Origin: an uncultured Bacteroides sp.
GTDB taxonomy: Bacteria; Bacteroidota; Bacteroidia; Bacteroidales; Bacteroidaceae
Length of the DNA stretch: 64,000 bases
NCBI GenBank assembly: GCA_947646015.1
Contig: CANSEY010000002.1
Coordinates: forward strand, 1 to 64,000
Direction: 5' to 3'
The notes under the pieces were generated by a model. That model did no database searches, was not told the DNA's origin, and worked only from the letters and a program-made list of their open reading frames with translations. The position numbers and the translations under genes were made by a program. Of this stretch, positions 1 through 8,723 are shown piece by piece (the first letter of the stretch is position 1; every line of letters begins with the position of its first letter).

Positions 1-197
1 GACGGAAGTACAAGGAGGTGTGGATCGGTCTGAACGGGGTGCAGTCGGCGGTGTATGCCACGGAGGTATCGGCTGCCGAGTACTTGACCTATACCACCGA
101 AGAGAGCGAGAAGACGGAGGTGTTCGCACTGGCGGAAGAGCTGGGCGGGGATTTGGAGCTTGCCATCAAGCGACTGGCGGAGACGAAGTATAAATAA
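1..197 (+). CDS. traG: TraG conjugation ATPase, C-terminal fragment
   Basis: The first 197 bases are open in one frame (first full codon at 3, stop TAA 195-197) and run off the left edge, so only about 64 C-terminal residues are visible. They include GLNGVQSAVYATEVS and an acidic helical tail, which I recognise as the end of the Bacteroides conjugative-transposon TraG, the VirB4-like ATPase that powers the mating apparatus. The gene stands immediately upstream of the traI-traQ cluster on the same strand, as in CTnDOT. The ATPase motifs lie outside the window, so the call rests on the tail and on synteny. Confidence 0.75.
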   Translation, partial: RKYKEVWIGLNGVQSAVYATEVSAAEYLTYTTEESEKTEVFALAEELGGDLELAIKRLAETKYK

Positions 198-244
198 TGT
201 ACCGATGTGCTAACTGGGAGCGGCGGACAGGCTGCCGGACGGGT

Positions 245-368
245 GGTTGATTGACCGGACGAACGGCTAAAGGGTCGGACGATTAACCAAACGGCTAAAC
301 GGTCAAACGGTTAAACAGTTAAACGGCTGGCTGGCTGAACGGCTGGATGTACAAACGGCTAAACGGAA
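245..368. repeat. Degenerate octamer tandem repeat (AAACGGCT)n
   Basis: Between traG and the next gene is a run of about 15 units in an 8-base register. Clear units start at 289, 297, 305, 313, 321, 353 and 361 (AAACGGCT, AAACGGTC, AAACGGTT, AAACAGTT and similar). Weaker units fill the register from 245, with one half-unit at 285. There is no coding potential across it. Copy number could change by slipped-strand events. Confidence 0.8.
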
Positions 369-413
369 TGGAGAGAATAAAATTTTGTAAAACTTAAAAA
401 AAACGGAATCAAG

Positions 414-776
414 ATGAGACGATTGAATTTAATCCTGCTGCTGTCGGCGGTGACGGTGGCGCTGGCGTTTGTCATTTCCTGCAAGGAGACAAATGCGGAA
501 CGGTTGGAAAAGATGTGCGGCGAGTGGGTCAGCACGGGCGGCAAGCCGCCCTTCACCCTCTGGGAAGAGGACGGCAAGTACCGTGTAACGGTCATGCACA
601 GAAACCACAAGGGCGACAGTGAAGCGGAGACCTACCTCGTCCGGGAAACGGAAGGGGTGCTGTTCATCGAGACGGGCTTCGCCGTGATGATGGACTATGA
701 CCGGGAGAAAGACCGCATCCGGCTGTCGCCGGGCGGAGAGTACAGGAGAAAGAGTGACGGAACCCTAAAACAGTAA
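414..776 (+). CDS. DUF3876-type lipoprotein of the tra operon
   Basis: This 120-residue protein begins with a signal peptide ending in a lipobox (FVISC, Cys23), so it is probably an outer-membrane or periplasmic lipoprotein. The mature part is a small beta-rich domain (WVSTGGKPPFTLWEEDGKYRV) of the kind annotated DUF3876 and found between traG and traI in Bacteroides conjugative transposons. It ends 4 bases before traI, so the two are probably co-transcribed. Its function is unknown; the position suggests an accessory envelope part of the mating apparatus. Confidence 0.8.
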   Translation: MRRLNLILLLSAVTVALAFVISCKETNAERLEKMCGEWVSTGGKPPFTLWEEDGKYRVTVMHRNHKGDSEAETYLVRETEGVLFIETGFAVMMDYDREKDRIRLSPGGEYRRKSDGTLKQ

Positions 777-780
777 GGAC

Positions 781-1410
781 ATGAGAACAATAAAGGCAAT
801 CATTCTGGGCGTGGCGTGCCTGACGGCAGGTGCGGCCAACGCCCAATGGGTCGTACACGACCCCGGCAATCTGGCGCAGGGCATCATCAACACAGCTAAG
901 GAGATCGTGGAGACCTCCGCCACCGCACAGCACACGCTGGACGGCTTCAGGGAAACGGCGAAGATATTCGAGCAGGGGCGGAAGTATTACAATGCGCTAA
1001 AGGCGGTGCATGACGTGGTGAAAGGCGGAGTGAAGGTGAAGAAGTCCATCGGGCTGGTGGCGGACATCTCGGAAATCTACGTGCGCAACTACCAGAAGAT
1101 GCTGGGCGACCCGAACTACACGCCGGACGAGCTGGAAACCATCTCGTTCGGGTACGCCAAGCTGTTGAGCGAGAGTGCGGACATCCTGCAAGATCTGAAG
1201 AACGTGGTGAACGTGACGGGGATGTCGCTCTCGGATGCCGAACGGCTGGCTATCATCGACCAGAGCTACAAGCGGCTGCTGGAGTACCGCAACCTCGTGC
1301 AGTATTATACGGACAAGAACATCTCGGTGAGCTACCTGCGGGCGAAGAAGAAAAAGGACGCCGACCGGGTGGTGGCTCTCTACGGGGATGCGGAAGACCG
1401 TTACTGGTGA
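781..1410 (+). CDS. traI: Conjugative transposon protein TraI (DUF4141)
   Basis: This 209-residue protein has an N-terminal signal peptide cleaved near ANAQ (residues 19-22). The mature part is mainly helical, with a coiled-coil-like middle (KAVHDVVKGGVKVKKSI) and the terminal DADRVVALYGDAEDRYW typical of TraI. In CTnDOT-family elements TraI is a periplasmic component of the transfer machine, related in placement to VirB5-like proteins. The order traG, lipoprotein, traI, traJ is the standard one. Composition is GC-rich, like the rest of the operon. Confidence 0.88.
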   Translation: MRTIKAIILGVACLTAGAANAQWVVHDPGNLAQGIINTAKEIVETSATAQHTLDGFRETAKIFEQGRKYYNALKAVHDVVKGGVKVKKSIGLVADISEIYVRNYQKMLGDPNYTPDELETISFGYAKLLSESADILQDLKNVVNVTGMSLSDAERLAIIDQSYKRLLEYRNLVQYYTDKNISVSYLRAKKKKDADRVVALYGDAEDRYW

Positions 1411-1459
1411 GAGTGGCAATATATAATAATGTTCACGTACATAAATATAATATAGGACT

Positions 1460-2464
1460 ATGTTGTTAGCGATAGACTTCACGAACCTGCATGAGATATT
1501 GCAGGCATTGTATCAGGACATGATGCCGCTCTGCGAGAAGCTGACGGGGGTAGCCAAGGGAATTGCCGGGCTGGGTGCGCTGTTCTACGTAGCCGCCAAG
1601 GTGTGGCAGGCGCTCGCCCGTGCCGAACCCATCGACGTGTACCCGCTGCTCCGCCCGTTCGCCATCGGGCTGTGCATCCTCTTCTTCCCCACCTTCGTCA
1701 TCGGCACGATCAACACGGTGCTCTCGCCCGTGGTGAAGGGCTGCCACGGGATGCTCGAATCACAGACCTTCGACATGAACCGATACCGGGAGCAGAAGGA
1801 GACGCTGGAGAGGGAGGCGTTCCGCCGTGACCCGGAGAAGGCATATCTGGCGAGCAAGGAGGACTTCGACAAGAAGCTCGACGAGCTGGGCTGGTCGCCC
1901 AAGGACTTGAAGACGATGGCGGTGATGTACATCGACCGGACGGAATACAACATGAAGCGGAACATCCGGCTGTGGTTCCAAGAACTGCTCGAACTGCTGT
2001 TCCAGTCGGCTGCGCTGGTGATCGACACGATACGGACGTTCTTCCTGATCGCCCTTTCCATCCTTGGTCCGATAGCGTTCGCCCTCTCGGTCTATGACGG
2101 GTTCCAGAGCACGCTCACGCAGTGGATAACGAGGTACATCTCCATCTACATGTGGCTGCCCGTGAGCGACCTGTTCAGCTCGGTGCTGGCACGCATCCAA
2201 GTGCTGATGCTCACCCGTGACATCGAGGCGATGAGCGACCCGACCTTCATCCCGGACAGCTCGAACACGGTGTACATCATCTTTTTAATCATCGGGATAT
2301 TCGGGTACTTCACCATCCCGACCGTCGCCAACTGGATCATCATGGCGGGCGGGGTGAGCCAAGCCAACCGTGCGATGAACCAAACCGCAAACAAGGTCGG
2401 CAACGTCGCCGCAGCGGGTGCGGGTGCCGCCGTGGGGAACATCGCCGGAAAAATCATCAAGTAG
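1460..2464 (+). CDS. traJ: Conjugative transposon protein TraJ
   Basis: This 334-residue polytopic inner-membrane protein has hydrophobic segments near residues 32-48, 65-90, 180-215 and 265-300, and a Gly/Ala-rich C-terminus. It matches TraJ of Bacteroides conjugative transposons, considered the functional counterpart of VirB6-like channel proteins. It starts 49 bases after traI and is followed 49 bases later by traK, with no terminator seen between them. Confidence 0.9.
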   Translation: MLLAIDFTNLHEILQALYQDMMPLCEKLTGVAKGIAGLGALFYVAAKVWQALARAEPIDVYPLLRPFAIGLCILFFPTFVIGTINTVLSPVVKGCHGMLESQTFDMNRYREQKETLEREAFRRDPEKAYLASKEDFDKKLDELGWSPKDLKTMAVMYIDRTEYNMKRNIRLWFQELLELLFQSAALVIDTIRTFFLIALSILGPIAFALSVYDGFQSTLTQWITRYISIYMWLPVSDLFSSVLARIQVLMLTRDIEAMSDPTFIPDSSNTVYIIFLIIGIFGYFTIPTVANWIIMAGGVSQANRAMNQTANKVGNVAAAGAGAAVGNIAGKIIK

Positions 2465-2513
2465 CGGCGGATGCCCCAAGAAAATGAGTCATAACGAATA
2501 AAAAACCGGAAAC

Positions 2514-3137
2514 ATGGAATTTAAGAGTTTGAAAAATATCGAAACGAGCTTCAGGCAGATACGGCTCTTCACGCTGGTATTCGCCTGCCTGTGCGCCGTG
2601 GTGACGGGCTTCGCCCTGTGGAAGTCGTACAGCTTCGCCGAGGCGCAGCGGCAGAAGATCTACGTGCTGGACAACGGCAAGAGCCTGATGCTGGCACTTT
2701 CGCAGGACGTGCGGCAGAACCGCCCGGTGGAGGCACGGGAGCACGTGCGCCGCTTCCACGAGCTGTTCTTCACGCTCTCGCCCGACAAGTCGGCTATCGA
2801 GGGCAATATCAAACGCTCGCTGCTGCTGGCGGACAAGAGCGCCTTCAACTACTACAAGGACCTCTCGGAAAAGGGGTATTACAACCGGATAATCTCGGGG
2901 AACATCAACCAGATGATAGAGATAGACAGCCTGCGGTGCGACTTCGACAAGTACCCGTACAGCGTGCGGACGTTCGCCCGGCAGATCATCCTGCGGGAAA
3001 GCTCTGTTACGGAGCGCAGCCTTGTGACCCGCTGCCGCCTGCTGGATGCGGTCAGGAGCGACAACAACCCGCAGGGCTTCATCATCGAGGGGTTCGAGAT
3101 CACGGAGAACAAGGATTTGCAGACCCTCAAACGCTGA
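2514..3137 (+). CDS. traK: Conjugative transposon protein TraK
   Basis: This 207-residue protein has a short cytoplasmic N-terminus (MEFKSLKNIETSFRQIR), one membrane helix near residues 18-38, and a periplasmic domain of about 165 residues with REHVRRFHELFFTLSP. This bitopic layout fits TraK, the VirB8-like scaffold of the Bacteroides type IV mating channel. Its stop lies 5 bases before the traL start. Confidence 0.92.
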   Translation: MEFKSLKNIETSFRQIRLFTLVFACLCAVVTGFALWKSYSFAEAQRQKIYVLDNGKSLMLALSQDVRQNRPVEAREHVRRFHELFFTLSPDKSAIEGNIKRSLLLADKSAFNYYKDLSEKGYYNRIISGNINQMIEIDSLRCDFDKYPYSVRTFARQIILRESSVTERSLVTRCRLLDAVRSDNNPQGFIIEGFEITENKDLQTLKR

Positions 3138-3142
3138 CGGCT

Positions 3143-3427
3143 ATGATAAGGAAATTCATCACAAAGGCGCAGGATTGGGCGGACGGGAAGCTCCGCCGCC
3201 TCGCCGGGCGTATCTCGCCCGACATGCGTGTGGCAATCATCCTCGTGACGCTGGTGGCGTTCGGCTCACTGTCGGTCTATATGACCGTCTCCTCCATCTA
3301 CCGCATCGGCAGGAACGACGGGAAGGAACTGGGGATAGAGCATATTAGGCGCCTGCAATTACCCAATGACAGTATTATCAACCCTTTTGAAAGCGGACGG
3401 TATGGGACTGGTGGAGAAGTTGAGTGA
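3143..3427 (+). CDS. traL: Conjugative transposon protein TraL (DUF3989)
   Basis: This 94-residue protein starts at the ATG just after the traK stop. A longer same-frame reading from 2591 is only an open shadow of traK. It has a basic N-terminus, a single membrane helix around residues 29-52 (VAIILVTLVAFGSLSVYM) and a short periplasmic tail with the HIRRLQLP motif seen in TraL. It is a small inner-membrane part of the mating apparatus. Its 3' end overlaps a small downstream reading frame. Confidence 0.85.
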   Translation: MIRKFITKAQDWADGKLRRLAGRISPDMRVAIILVTLVAFGSLSVYMTVSSIYRIGRNDGKELGIEHIRRLQLPNDSIINPFESGRYGTGGEVE

Positions 3428-3587
3428 GTGGCTGCTCCGCCGGGAACGGAAGGCTGCGCACCTGCGGGCGGACAACCGGGCAAGTCCCACGGCATCGCTC
3501 AAACGGGAACGGAAGGAACCGCCTGGCAAGCGGCAAACCGGGGAGACAGGCAGAAGGAAGCCTCCGGGGAGGAGAATCAGAATGTAG
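3402..3587 (+). CDS. Small basic ORF between traL and traM
   Basis: This 61-residue frame starts at an ATG inside the end of traL; an alternative start lies at 3366. It begins MGLVEKLSEWLLRRERK and then becomes very basic and Gly/Pro-rich. It fills the gap between traL and traM, and small basic proteins are sometimes annotated at this position in related elements. I do not recognise a domain. The amphipathic N-terminus argues for a real gene; the low-complexity tail argues against. Uncertain. Confidence 0.45.
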   Translation: MGLVEKLSEWLLRRERKAAHLRADNRASPTASLKRERKEPPGKRQTGETGRRKPPGRRIRM

Positions 3588-3607
3588 GACAACCATAAAT
3601 TTTTGAC

Positions 3608-4984
3608 ATGATGGAAGAACAGAACCAAGAAAAAGCAACGGCAACGCAGCACGTGACGGTGGCGGATGCCGCAGCCCCGGAGACGGGGAACGGAAAGAAG
3701 GAGGACAAGGGCGGCGGGAAAAAGGAGAAGAAGACAGCCAAGCCGCTCACGCCGAAACAGTTGCAGCAACGGAAGAAGCTGATGGTATATCCGCTGATGG
3801 GCTTGCTGTTCCTCGGCTCGATGTGGCTGATATTCGCACCTTCGGAGGAGCGGGACGTGAACCGGGACACCGTGGGGGCGTTCAACGCCGACATCCCCCT
3901 GCCGGAGAATGACGGGATCATCGGCGACAAGCGGAAAGCCTACGAGCAGGCGCAGGCGGAGAAACAGCAGGCGGAGAAGGTGCGCTCGCTGGAGGACTTC
4001 GCCTTCTCCGAAGAGAGCGATATGGACGGGGTGGAAATGGAACTGCCGGACAGCGAGCCGGAACGGGAACCGTTCAGGGACTATTCGGACAATGGCGGCG
4101 GCAGCCGTTCTTCCGTTACCGCCTACCGGGACATCAACCGTCAGCTCGGCTCGTTCTACGAGGAGCCGAAGGTGGACGGGGAAAAGGAGGAGCTGAAAAG
4201 GCAGGTGGAGGAGTTGACCGCCAAGCTGGAAGAAAGGGAACGGCAGGCGGGCGGAATCGATGATCAGGTGGCGCTGATGGAGAAGAGCTACGAGCTTGCC
4301 GCCAAGTACATGGGACAGAACGGGAAGGACGGCGCAGCCGTGCAGAACGACAACAGTCCAAGACAGCCCGCCGTGGCGGTGCAGGTGGCACGGGAGCGGA
4401 CGGTATCGGGGCTGCAACAGCCCCTGAGCGATGCGGAGTTCATGCGGCGGTACAGCCAGCCGAGGAACTACGGCTTCAACACGGCGGTAGGCAGCGGGTA
4501 CACTATGGGGAAGAACACGATACGGGCGTGCATCCACGGAGATCAGACGATTATGGACGGACAGACGGTGAAGCTCAGGCTGCTCGAACCGCTGCAAGCG
4601 GGAAACCTTGTGATTCCGCAGAACACGCTCGTTGCGGGTACGGGAAAGGTACAGGGAGAACGGCTGGATATTGTGGTGTCGTCCATCGAATACCGGGGGA
4701 ACTTGCTGCCCGTGGAGCTGGCGGTGTATGACAGTGACGGGCAGAAAGGCTTGTCTGTCCCTTCATCACTGGAACAGGAAGCGGCAAAGGAGGCGATGGC
4801 GAACATCGGCGGCGGGTTGGGAACGAGCATCTCGTTCGCACGGAGCGCCGGACAGCAGGTGGCGATGGACATCACCCGTGGGCTGATGCAGGGCGGCAGC
4901 CAGTACCTTGCCAAGAAGTTCCGCACGGTAAAGGTGCACCTGAAAGCGGGGTATGAGCTGATGCTTTACGCCAAACAACAATAG
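3608..4984 (+). CDS. traM: Conjugative transposon protein TraM
   Basis: This 458-residue protein has a Lys/Ala-rich cytoplasmic N-terminus and one membrane helix near residues 58-76 (LMVYPLMGLLFLGSMWLIF). A charged, coiled-coil-prone linker follows (about 100-215). The conserved C-terminal half contains TIRACIHGDQTIMDGQTVKL and ends in the TraM signature region. TraM corresponds to VirB10, the protein spanning the envelope that couples the inner-membrane machine to the outer-membrane pore. It is co-directional with traN 37 bases downstream. Confidence 0.93.
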   Translation: MMEEQNQEKATATQHVTVADAAAPETGNGKKEDKGGGKKEKKTAKPLTPKQLQQRKKLMVYPLMGLLFLGSMWLIFAPSEERDVNRDTVGAFNADIPLPENDGIIGDKRKAYEQAQAEKQQAEKVRSLEDFAFSEESDMDGVEMELPDSEPEREPFRDYSDNGGGSRSSVTAYRDINRQLGSFYEEPKVDGEKEELKRQVEELTAKLEERERQAGGIDDQVALMEKSYELAAKYMGQNGKDGAAVQNDNSPRQPAVAVQVARERTVSGLQQPLSDAEFMRRYSQPRNYGFNTAVGSGYTMGKNTIRACIHGDQTIMDGQTVKLRLLEPLQAGNLVIPQNTLVAGTGKVQGERLDIVVSSIEYRGNLLPVELAVYDSDGQKGLSVPSSLEQEAAKEAMANIGGGLGTSISFARSAGQQVAMDITRGLMQGGSQYLAKKFRTVKVHLKAGYELMLYAKQQ

Positions 4985-5021
4985 ATCGACAGATTATAAA
5001 ACCATTAAAAAGAAAGGACAA

Positions 5022-5960
5022 ATGAAAAAGATTTTTGGATGGGTCGCCCTGCTTATGGGCATGGTGACGGGTGCGAACGCACAAGTGAATGATACGATAC
5101 AGCGGGTTACGGGCAACGACCTGTATCAGGGGATTACACGGAAGCTACCCTACCGGCAGATGGTTACGCCCCACGGGGTGCAGGTGACGTTCGCCAAGAC
5201 GGTGCATATCATCTTCCCCTCGGCGGTGCGGTACGTGGACTTGGGAAGCAATTGGATTATCGCCGGGAAAGCGGACGGTGCGGAGAACGTGATCCGGGTG
5301 AAGGCGACCACCGAGGGGTTTCCGGGGGAAACGAACTTTTCCGTTATCTGCGAGGACGGAAGTTTCTATTCGTTCAATGCCCGGTATGCGCATGAGCCGG
5401 AGATGCTGAACATCGAGATGAAGGATTTTTTGGAGAACGGGAACACGACGGACTTTTCGCATACCCGCATGAACCTCCATTTCCGGGAACTGGCAGGCGA
5501 AAGCCCGCTCTTGGTGAAGCTGATCATGCAGAGCATCTACAAGGAGGACAGGCGGGAGATCCGGCACTTGGGCTGCAAACGCTTCGGGGTGCAGTTCCTC
5601 CTGAAATCCGTCCACTCGCACAACGGGCTGTTCTATTTCCACACGGAAACGAGGAACAGGTCGAACGTGGCTTTCCGGACGGACTTTATCCGGTTCAAGA
5701 TCGTGGACAAGAAAGTGCCGAAGCGCACCGCCATTCAGGAACGGGTGATCGACCCGGTGCGCAGCTACAACGAGGTGCTGGTGACGGAGGGGAAAAGCGA
5801 CGTGCGCACGGTGTATGCCGTCCCGCAGTTCACCATACCGGACGACAAGCTGCTGGTCATCGAGCTGTTCGAGAAGGACGGCGGCAGGCACCAGACCATC
5901 CGGGTGGAGAACGCCGACCTCGTGGCGGCAAAACAGATTAACGAACTGAAAATCAAGTAA
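5022..5960 (+). CDS. traN: Conjugative transposon protein TraN (DUF4138)
   Basis: This 312-residue secreted protein has a signal peptide cleaved near ANAQ (18-21). The next segment (TFAKTVHIIFPSAVRYVDLGS) is the hallmark start of the DUF4138/TraN family. The rest is beta-rich. TraN is thought to act like VirB9 in the periplasm and outer membrane with TraM and TraO. A clear purine-rich site (AAAGAAAGGA) precedes the start, and traO begins 3 bases after the stop. Confidence 0.93.
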   Translation: MKKIFGWVALLMGMVTGANAQVNDTIQRVTGNDLYQGITRKLPYRQMVTPHGVQVTFAKTVHIIFPSAVRYVDLGSNWIIAGKADGAENVIRVKATTEGFPGETNFSVICEDGSFYSFNARYAHEPEMLNIEMKDFLENGNTTDFSHTRMNLHFRELAGESPLLVKLIMQSIYKEDRREIRHLGCKRFGVQFLLKSVHSHNGLFYFHTETRNRSNVAFRTDFIRFKIVDKKVPKRTAIQERVIDPVRSYNEVLVTEGKSDVRTVYAVPQFTIPDDKLLVIELFEKDGGRHQTIRVENADLVAAKQINELKIK

Positions 5961-5963
5961 GCG

Positions 5964-6545
5964 ATGAAAAGGTTACTGTTCATTATCCTGCTTTTCGGGG
6001 TGTGCCTGCATGTGAACCGGGCACACGCCCAACGGTGCCTGCCCGGAATGAGGGGCATACAGCTCACGGGCGGGCTGTCGGACAACATGCGCTGGAAAAA
6101 CGGCGACGGCTTCGGCTACCACGCCGGGATAGCGGTGAGCACCTACACGAAGAACGCCCACCATTGGGTGGTCGGTGTGGAATACTTGGAGAAGCGGTAC
6201 GGCTACCGGGACTGCCTCTATCCGGCGAGCCAGTTCACGGGCGAGGGCGGCTATTACCTGAACTTCCTTTCCGACCGGAAGAAGACGTTCTTCGCCGCAC
6301 TGGGACTGTCCGCCCTTGCCGGGTACGAGACGGTGAACTGGGGCGAGAGCCTGCTGCCGGACGGCTCCCGGCTCACGGATGAGGACAATTTCATCTACGG
6401 GGGTGCGCTCACGCTGGAGCTGTCCGCCTACGTGACGGACAAGATTGTCTTGCTGGTAAACGGTCGCCAACGGGTGCTGTTCGGCGGCGACTGCGGGAAA
6501 TTCCACACGCAGGTCGGCGTGGGAATCCGCTTCATGATTCGATAA
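5964..6545 (+). CDS. traO: Conjugative transposon protein TraO
   Basis: This 193-residue protein has a signal peptide ending near AHAQ (20-23), alternating hydrophobic beta-strands and a C-terminal GVGIRFMIR, as expected for a small outer-membrane barrel. It matches TraO in sequence style and position. The usual next gene, the CHC2 primase traP, is missing: traQ follows after only 22 bases. Confidence 0.9.
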   Translation: MKRLLFIILLFGVCLHVNRAHAQRCLPGMRGIQLTGGLSDNMRWKNGDGFGYHAGIAVSTYTKNAHHWVVGVEYLEKRYGYRDCLYPASQFTGEGGYYLNFLSDRKKTFFAALGLSALAGYETVNWGESLLPDGSRLTDEDNFIYGGALTLELSAYVTDKIVLLVNGRQRVLFGGDCGKFHTQVGVGIRFMIR

Positions 6546-6567
6546 CTGCTATATAATATAATTGTAT

Positions 6568-7029
6568 ATGAGGACAATGATTTATAGAATATTCACGGGC
6601 TGCTACATCGTGGCCGCCCTCGTGCTGGTCGCAGCCTGTAATGACGGGCTGGATATTCAGACGAAATACCCGTTCACGGTGGAGACGATGCCCGTCCCGA
6701 AGGAGCTGAAAGTGAACGAGACGGCGGAGATACGGTGCGAGCTGAAACGGGAAGGACGCTGGGAGGACACCCGGTACACGATCCGCTGGTTCCTCTTCGA
6801 CGGGGAAGGCACGCTCAAACTGGATGACGGCACGGTGCTGCTGCCCAATGACCGCTACCCGCTGGAGAAAGAGACGTTCCGGCTCTATTACACCCGGCTG
6901 TCGGACGAGCAGAGCAGCTTCACCGTCTGGGTGGAGGACTCGGACGGTCAGGCGGTCGAGCTGGAATACGACTTCAATGCGGACAACGACAAGGAGGACG
7001 GGGATGGAAGTGGAACTGGGAAAGAGTGA
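6568..7029 (+). CDS. traQ: Conjugative transposon protein TraQ (DUF3872)
   Basis: This protein of about 153 residues starts at ATG 6568; an upstream TTG at 6562 would add two residues. The signal peptide ends with lipobox LVAAC, so it is a lipoprotein. The mature part (LDIQTKYPFTVETMPVPKEL) is the DUF3872 domain annotated TraQ. The acidic C-terminus overlaps the start of the next gene by 26 bases, implying translational coupling. The overlap and matching GC content suggest the downstream paralogue pair belongs to the tra transcript. Confidence 0.87.
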   Translation: MRTMIYRIFTGCYIVAALVLVAACNDGLDIQTKYPFTVETMPVPKELKVNETAEIRCELKREGRWEDTRYTIRWFLFDGEGTLKLDDGTVLLPNDRYPLEKETFRLYYTRLSDEQSSFTVWVEDSDGQAVELEYDFNADNDKEDGDGSGTGKE

Positions 7030-7833
7030 GGTGCCGGCTTTGGCGGAATTGAAAGACCTGTGCCGGCACGAGTGCACCGCAGAGCGGTACGCCGATACCG
7101 TCAGGGAGTTCGGATGGTCGCTGGAACATGTGCTGGAGGACATGAAAACCCCGGAGATGTGCCGCCGTGCGCTGGAAGCGAGTGCGGAACTCGGTTACGG
7201 GCATCTGGCATTGCTGCACCATATCCCGTTCGCAGAGGTCTGCATGGAAGCCATACGGGACTGGTACGGCGAGGGCAGAGCCGATCTTTACGAGGTGGCT
7301 TCGGCAATCCGACCGGAGGTGTTCGACGGGAAGATGGCGGATTTTCTGGTGGCGGAGGACGGCAGGTGCCTGTCCCTGCTGCTCGTCCACCTGCAAACGC
7401 CGGAGCTGTGGCGGAAATGCGCCGAACATAACTGGATGTCATTCGTGATGATTCCGTGGAGGGAACGGTCGCTGGAAGCGTGCCTGACGGCGTACCTGAA
7501 CTATCCCGGGATGATCCATGCCCATCCCCATGTCGTGCCGCAACCGGTGGACAGCTATTACAACGTGTACTCGCTGTGCCGCCTGATGGAGCAGATGACG
7601 GGCGAGAAATTCACCTGCGGGCAGATGGCGGACTTCTACGGGGGAAAGCGGATGGCGGTCAAGTGCATCGAGGTGCCCGATGGTTTCCTGAAAGACCGTG
7701 AGGTACTTTCGACCGGCAGAAAGAGACGTTCCGCATCGCCCCTCTCAGCCAGCGGCAGGAGCAGAGGCAGCAGGAACAGCAAGAGCCGGAACGGAACGAC
7801 GCACCCAAGAGGCGCAACGGAATGAAAATATGA
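7004..7833 (+). pseudogene. Hypothetical tra-linked protein, frameshifted near its 3' end
   Basis: The frame from ATG 7004 reads a helical, leucine-rich protein (PEMCRRALEASAELG, HHIPFAEVCMEAIRDW) up to about codon 233. It then turns into an Arg/Ser low-complexity tail ending at 7825. After about position 7703 the other frame instead gives FDRQKETFRIAPLSQRQEQ and ends at TGA 7831-7833, matching the layout of the downstream paralogue (VKFDKETGGFSF). One base appears to be missing near 7703-7705. The protein resembles DUF4116-like helical repeats, but I cannot assign a function. It could be a sequencing error or a real mutation. Confidence 0.75.
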
Positions 7834-7859
7834 GACAACCTATCTAAAAAAACAGAAAC

Positions 7860-8708
7860 ATGGAACAAGAAGAAAGAATGTATCAGGTACCTCTGGAGAT
7901 GATATGCAGGCACGACCGCACGGCGGAGGTGTGCCGTGCCGCCGTTGAAGAGGACGGCTGGCAGCTGGAGAACGTGCCCGAAGAGATGAAGACACCGGAA
8001 CTGTGCCGGAAGGCGCTGGAAACGGAAGCGGGATTCGGGAACGACTTCCACCGGGGGCTGGTTCAGCATATCCCTTTTGCGGAGGTGTGCATGGAGGTGC
8101 TGAAGGAGTGCCGGGAGAATAACCCGGAAGAACTCTACGGGGTGGCGGTGGCTATCCGCCCGGAGGTGATGAACGGCGAAATGGCGGACTTCCTGCTGCC
8201 GCTGGACGGCAGGTGTATCAGCATCCTGCCCGTGCACCTGCAAACACCGGAGCGGGTGCGGGTGGCGGTGGAAACGTCGGGGATGTCCGCCGTCGGGCGT
8301 GGCGGAGTGCCGAAAAGCCTGCTCACGCCCGATGTGTATGTCAGGTGCGCCGCCCACAGTCGGGAGTCGCTGATGATGATCCCGTGGGCGGAACGCTCGC
8401 CGGAGGTCTGCCTAATGGCGAAGACGCTGTACCCGGACATAGTGAAGAATCACCCGGAGTTCGTGCCGGAGAGCGTGCATAACCAAGACAGCATCTACAC
8501 GCTGAACAGCCTGATGGAAAGCCTGACGGGGGAAAAGTTCAGCTACCGGCAAATGACGGACTTCTACAACGGGAAGCCGCTGAATGTGAAACGGATGGAA
8601 ACGCCGGGCGGCGTGCAGAAGGACAAGTCGGTGAAGTTCGACAAGGAGACGGGAGGCTTCTCCTTCTCCGACATCCGGCAGGAGCGAAAACGGGGATTGA
8701 AGATGTAG
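7860..8708 (+). CDS. Hypothetical helical-repeat protein, paralogue of the upstream gene
   Basis: This 282-residue protein is clearly paralogous to the gene at 7004. Shared blocks include IPFAEVCMEV, VAIRPEVMNGEMADFL, HLQTPE, MIPWAERSPEVCL, LTGEKFSYRQMTDFYNGKP. It has no signal peptide or membrane segment, so it is probably cytoplasmic. Repeated segments of about 30 residues with TPE-CR-AL resemble DUF4116-like helical repeats, possibly a protein-binding scaffold. It is the last gene before a strong terminator at 8724, so it ends the tra operon. Function unknown. Confidence 0.7.
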   Translation: MEQEERMYQVPLEMICRHDRTAEVCRAAVEEDGWQLENVPEEMKTPELCRKALETEAGFGNDFHRGLVQHIPFAEVCMEVLKECRENNPEELYGVAVAIRPEVMNGEMADFLLPLDGRCISILPVHLQTPERVRVAVETSGMSAVGRGGVPKSLLTPDVYVRCAAHSRESLMMIPWAERSPEVCLMAKTLYPDIVKNHPEFVPESVHNQDSIYTLNSLMESLTGEKFSYRQMTDFYNGKPLNVKRMETPGGVQKDKSVKFDKETGGFSFSDIRQERKRGLKM

Positions 8709-8723
8709 CGTGAGCCGGACGAA

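Noticed and set aside
2591..3142. Long frame reading into traL from inside traK
   Set aside because: The upstream part is a Gly/Arg/Ala-rich shadow of traK in another frame. Only the part from ATG 3143 matches TraL.
3359..4597. 412-residue minus-strand frame opposite traM
   Set aside because: It is an antisense shadow of the GC-rich traL-traM region, rich in Leu/His/Arg with no domain, and has no promoter or synteny support.
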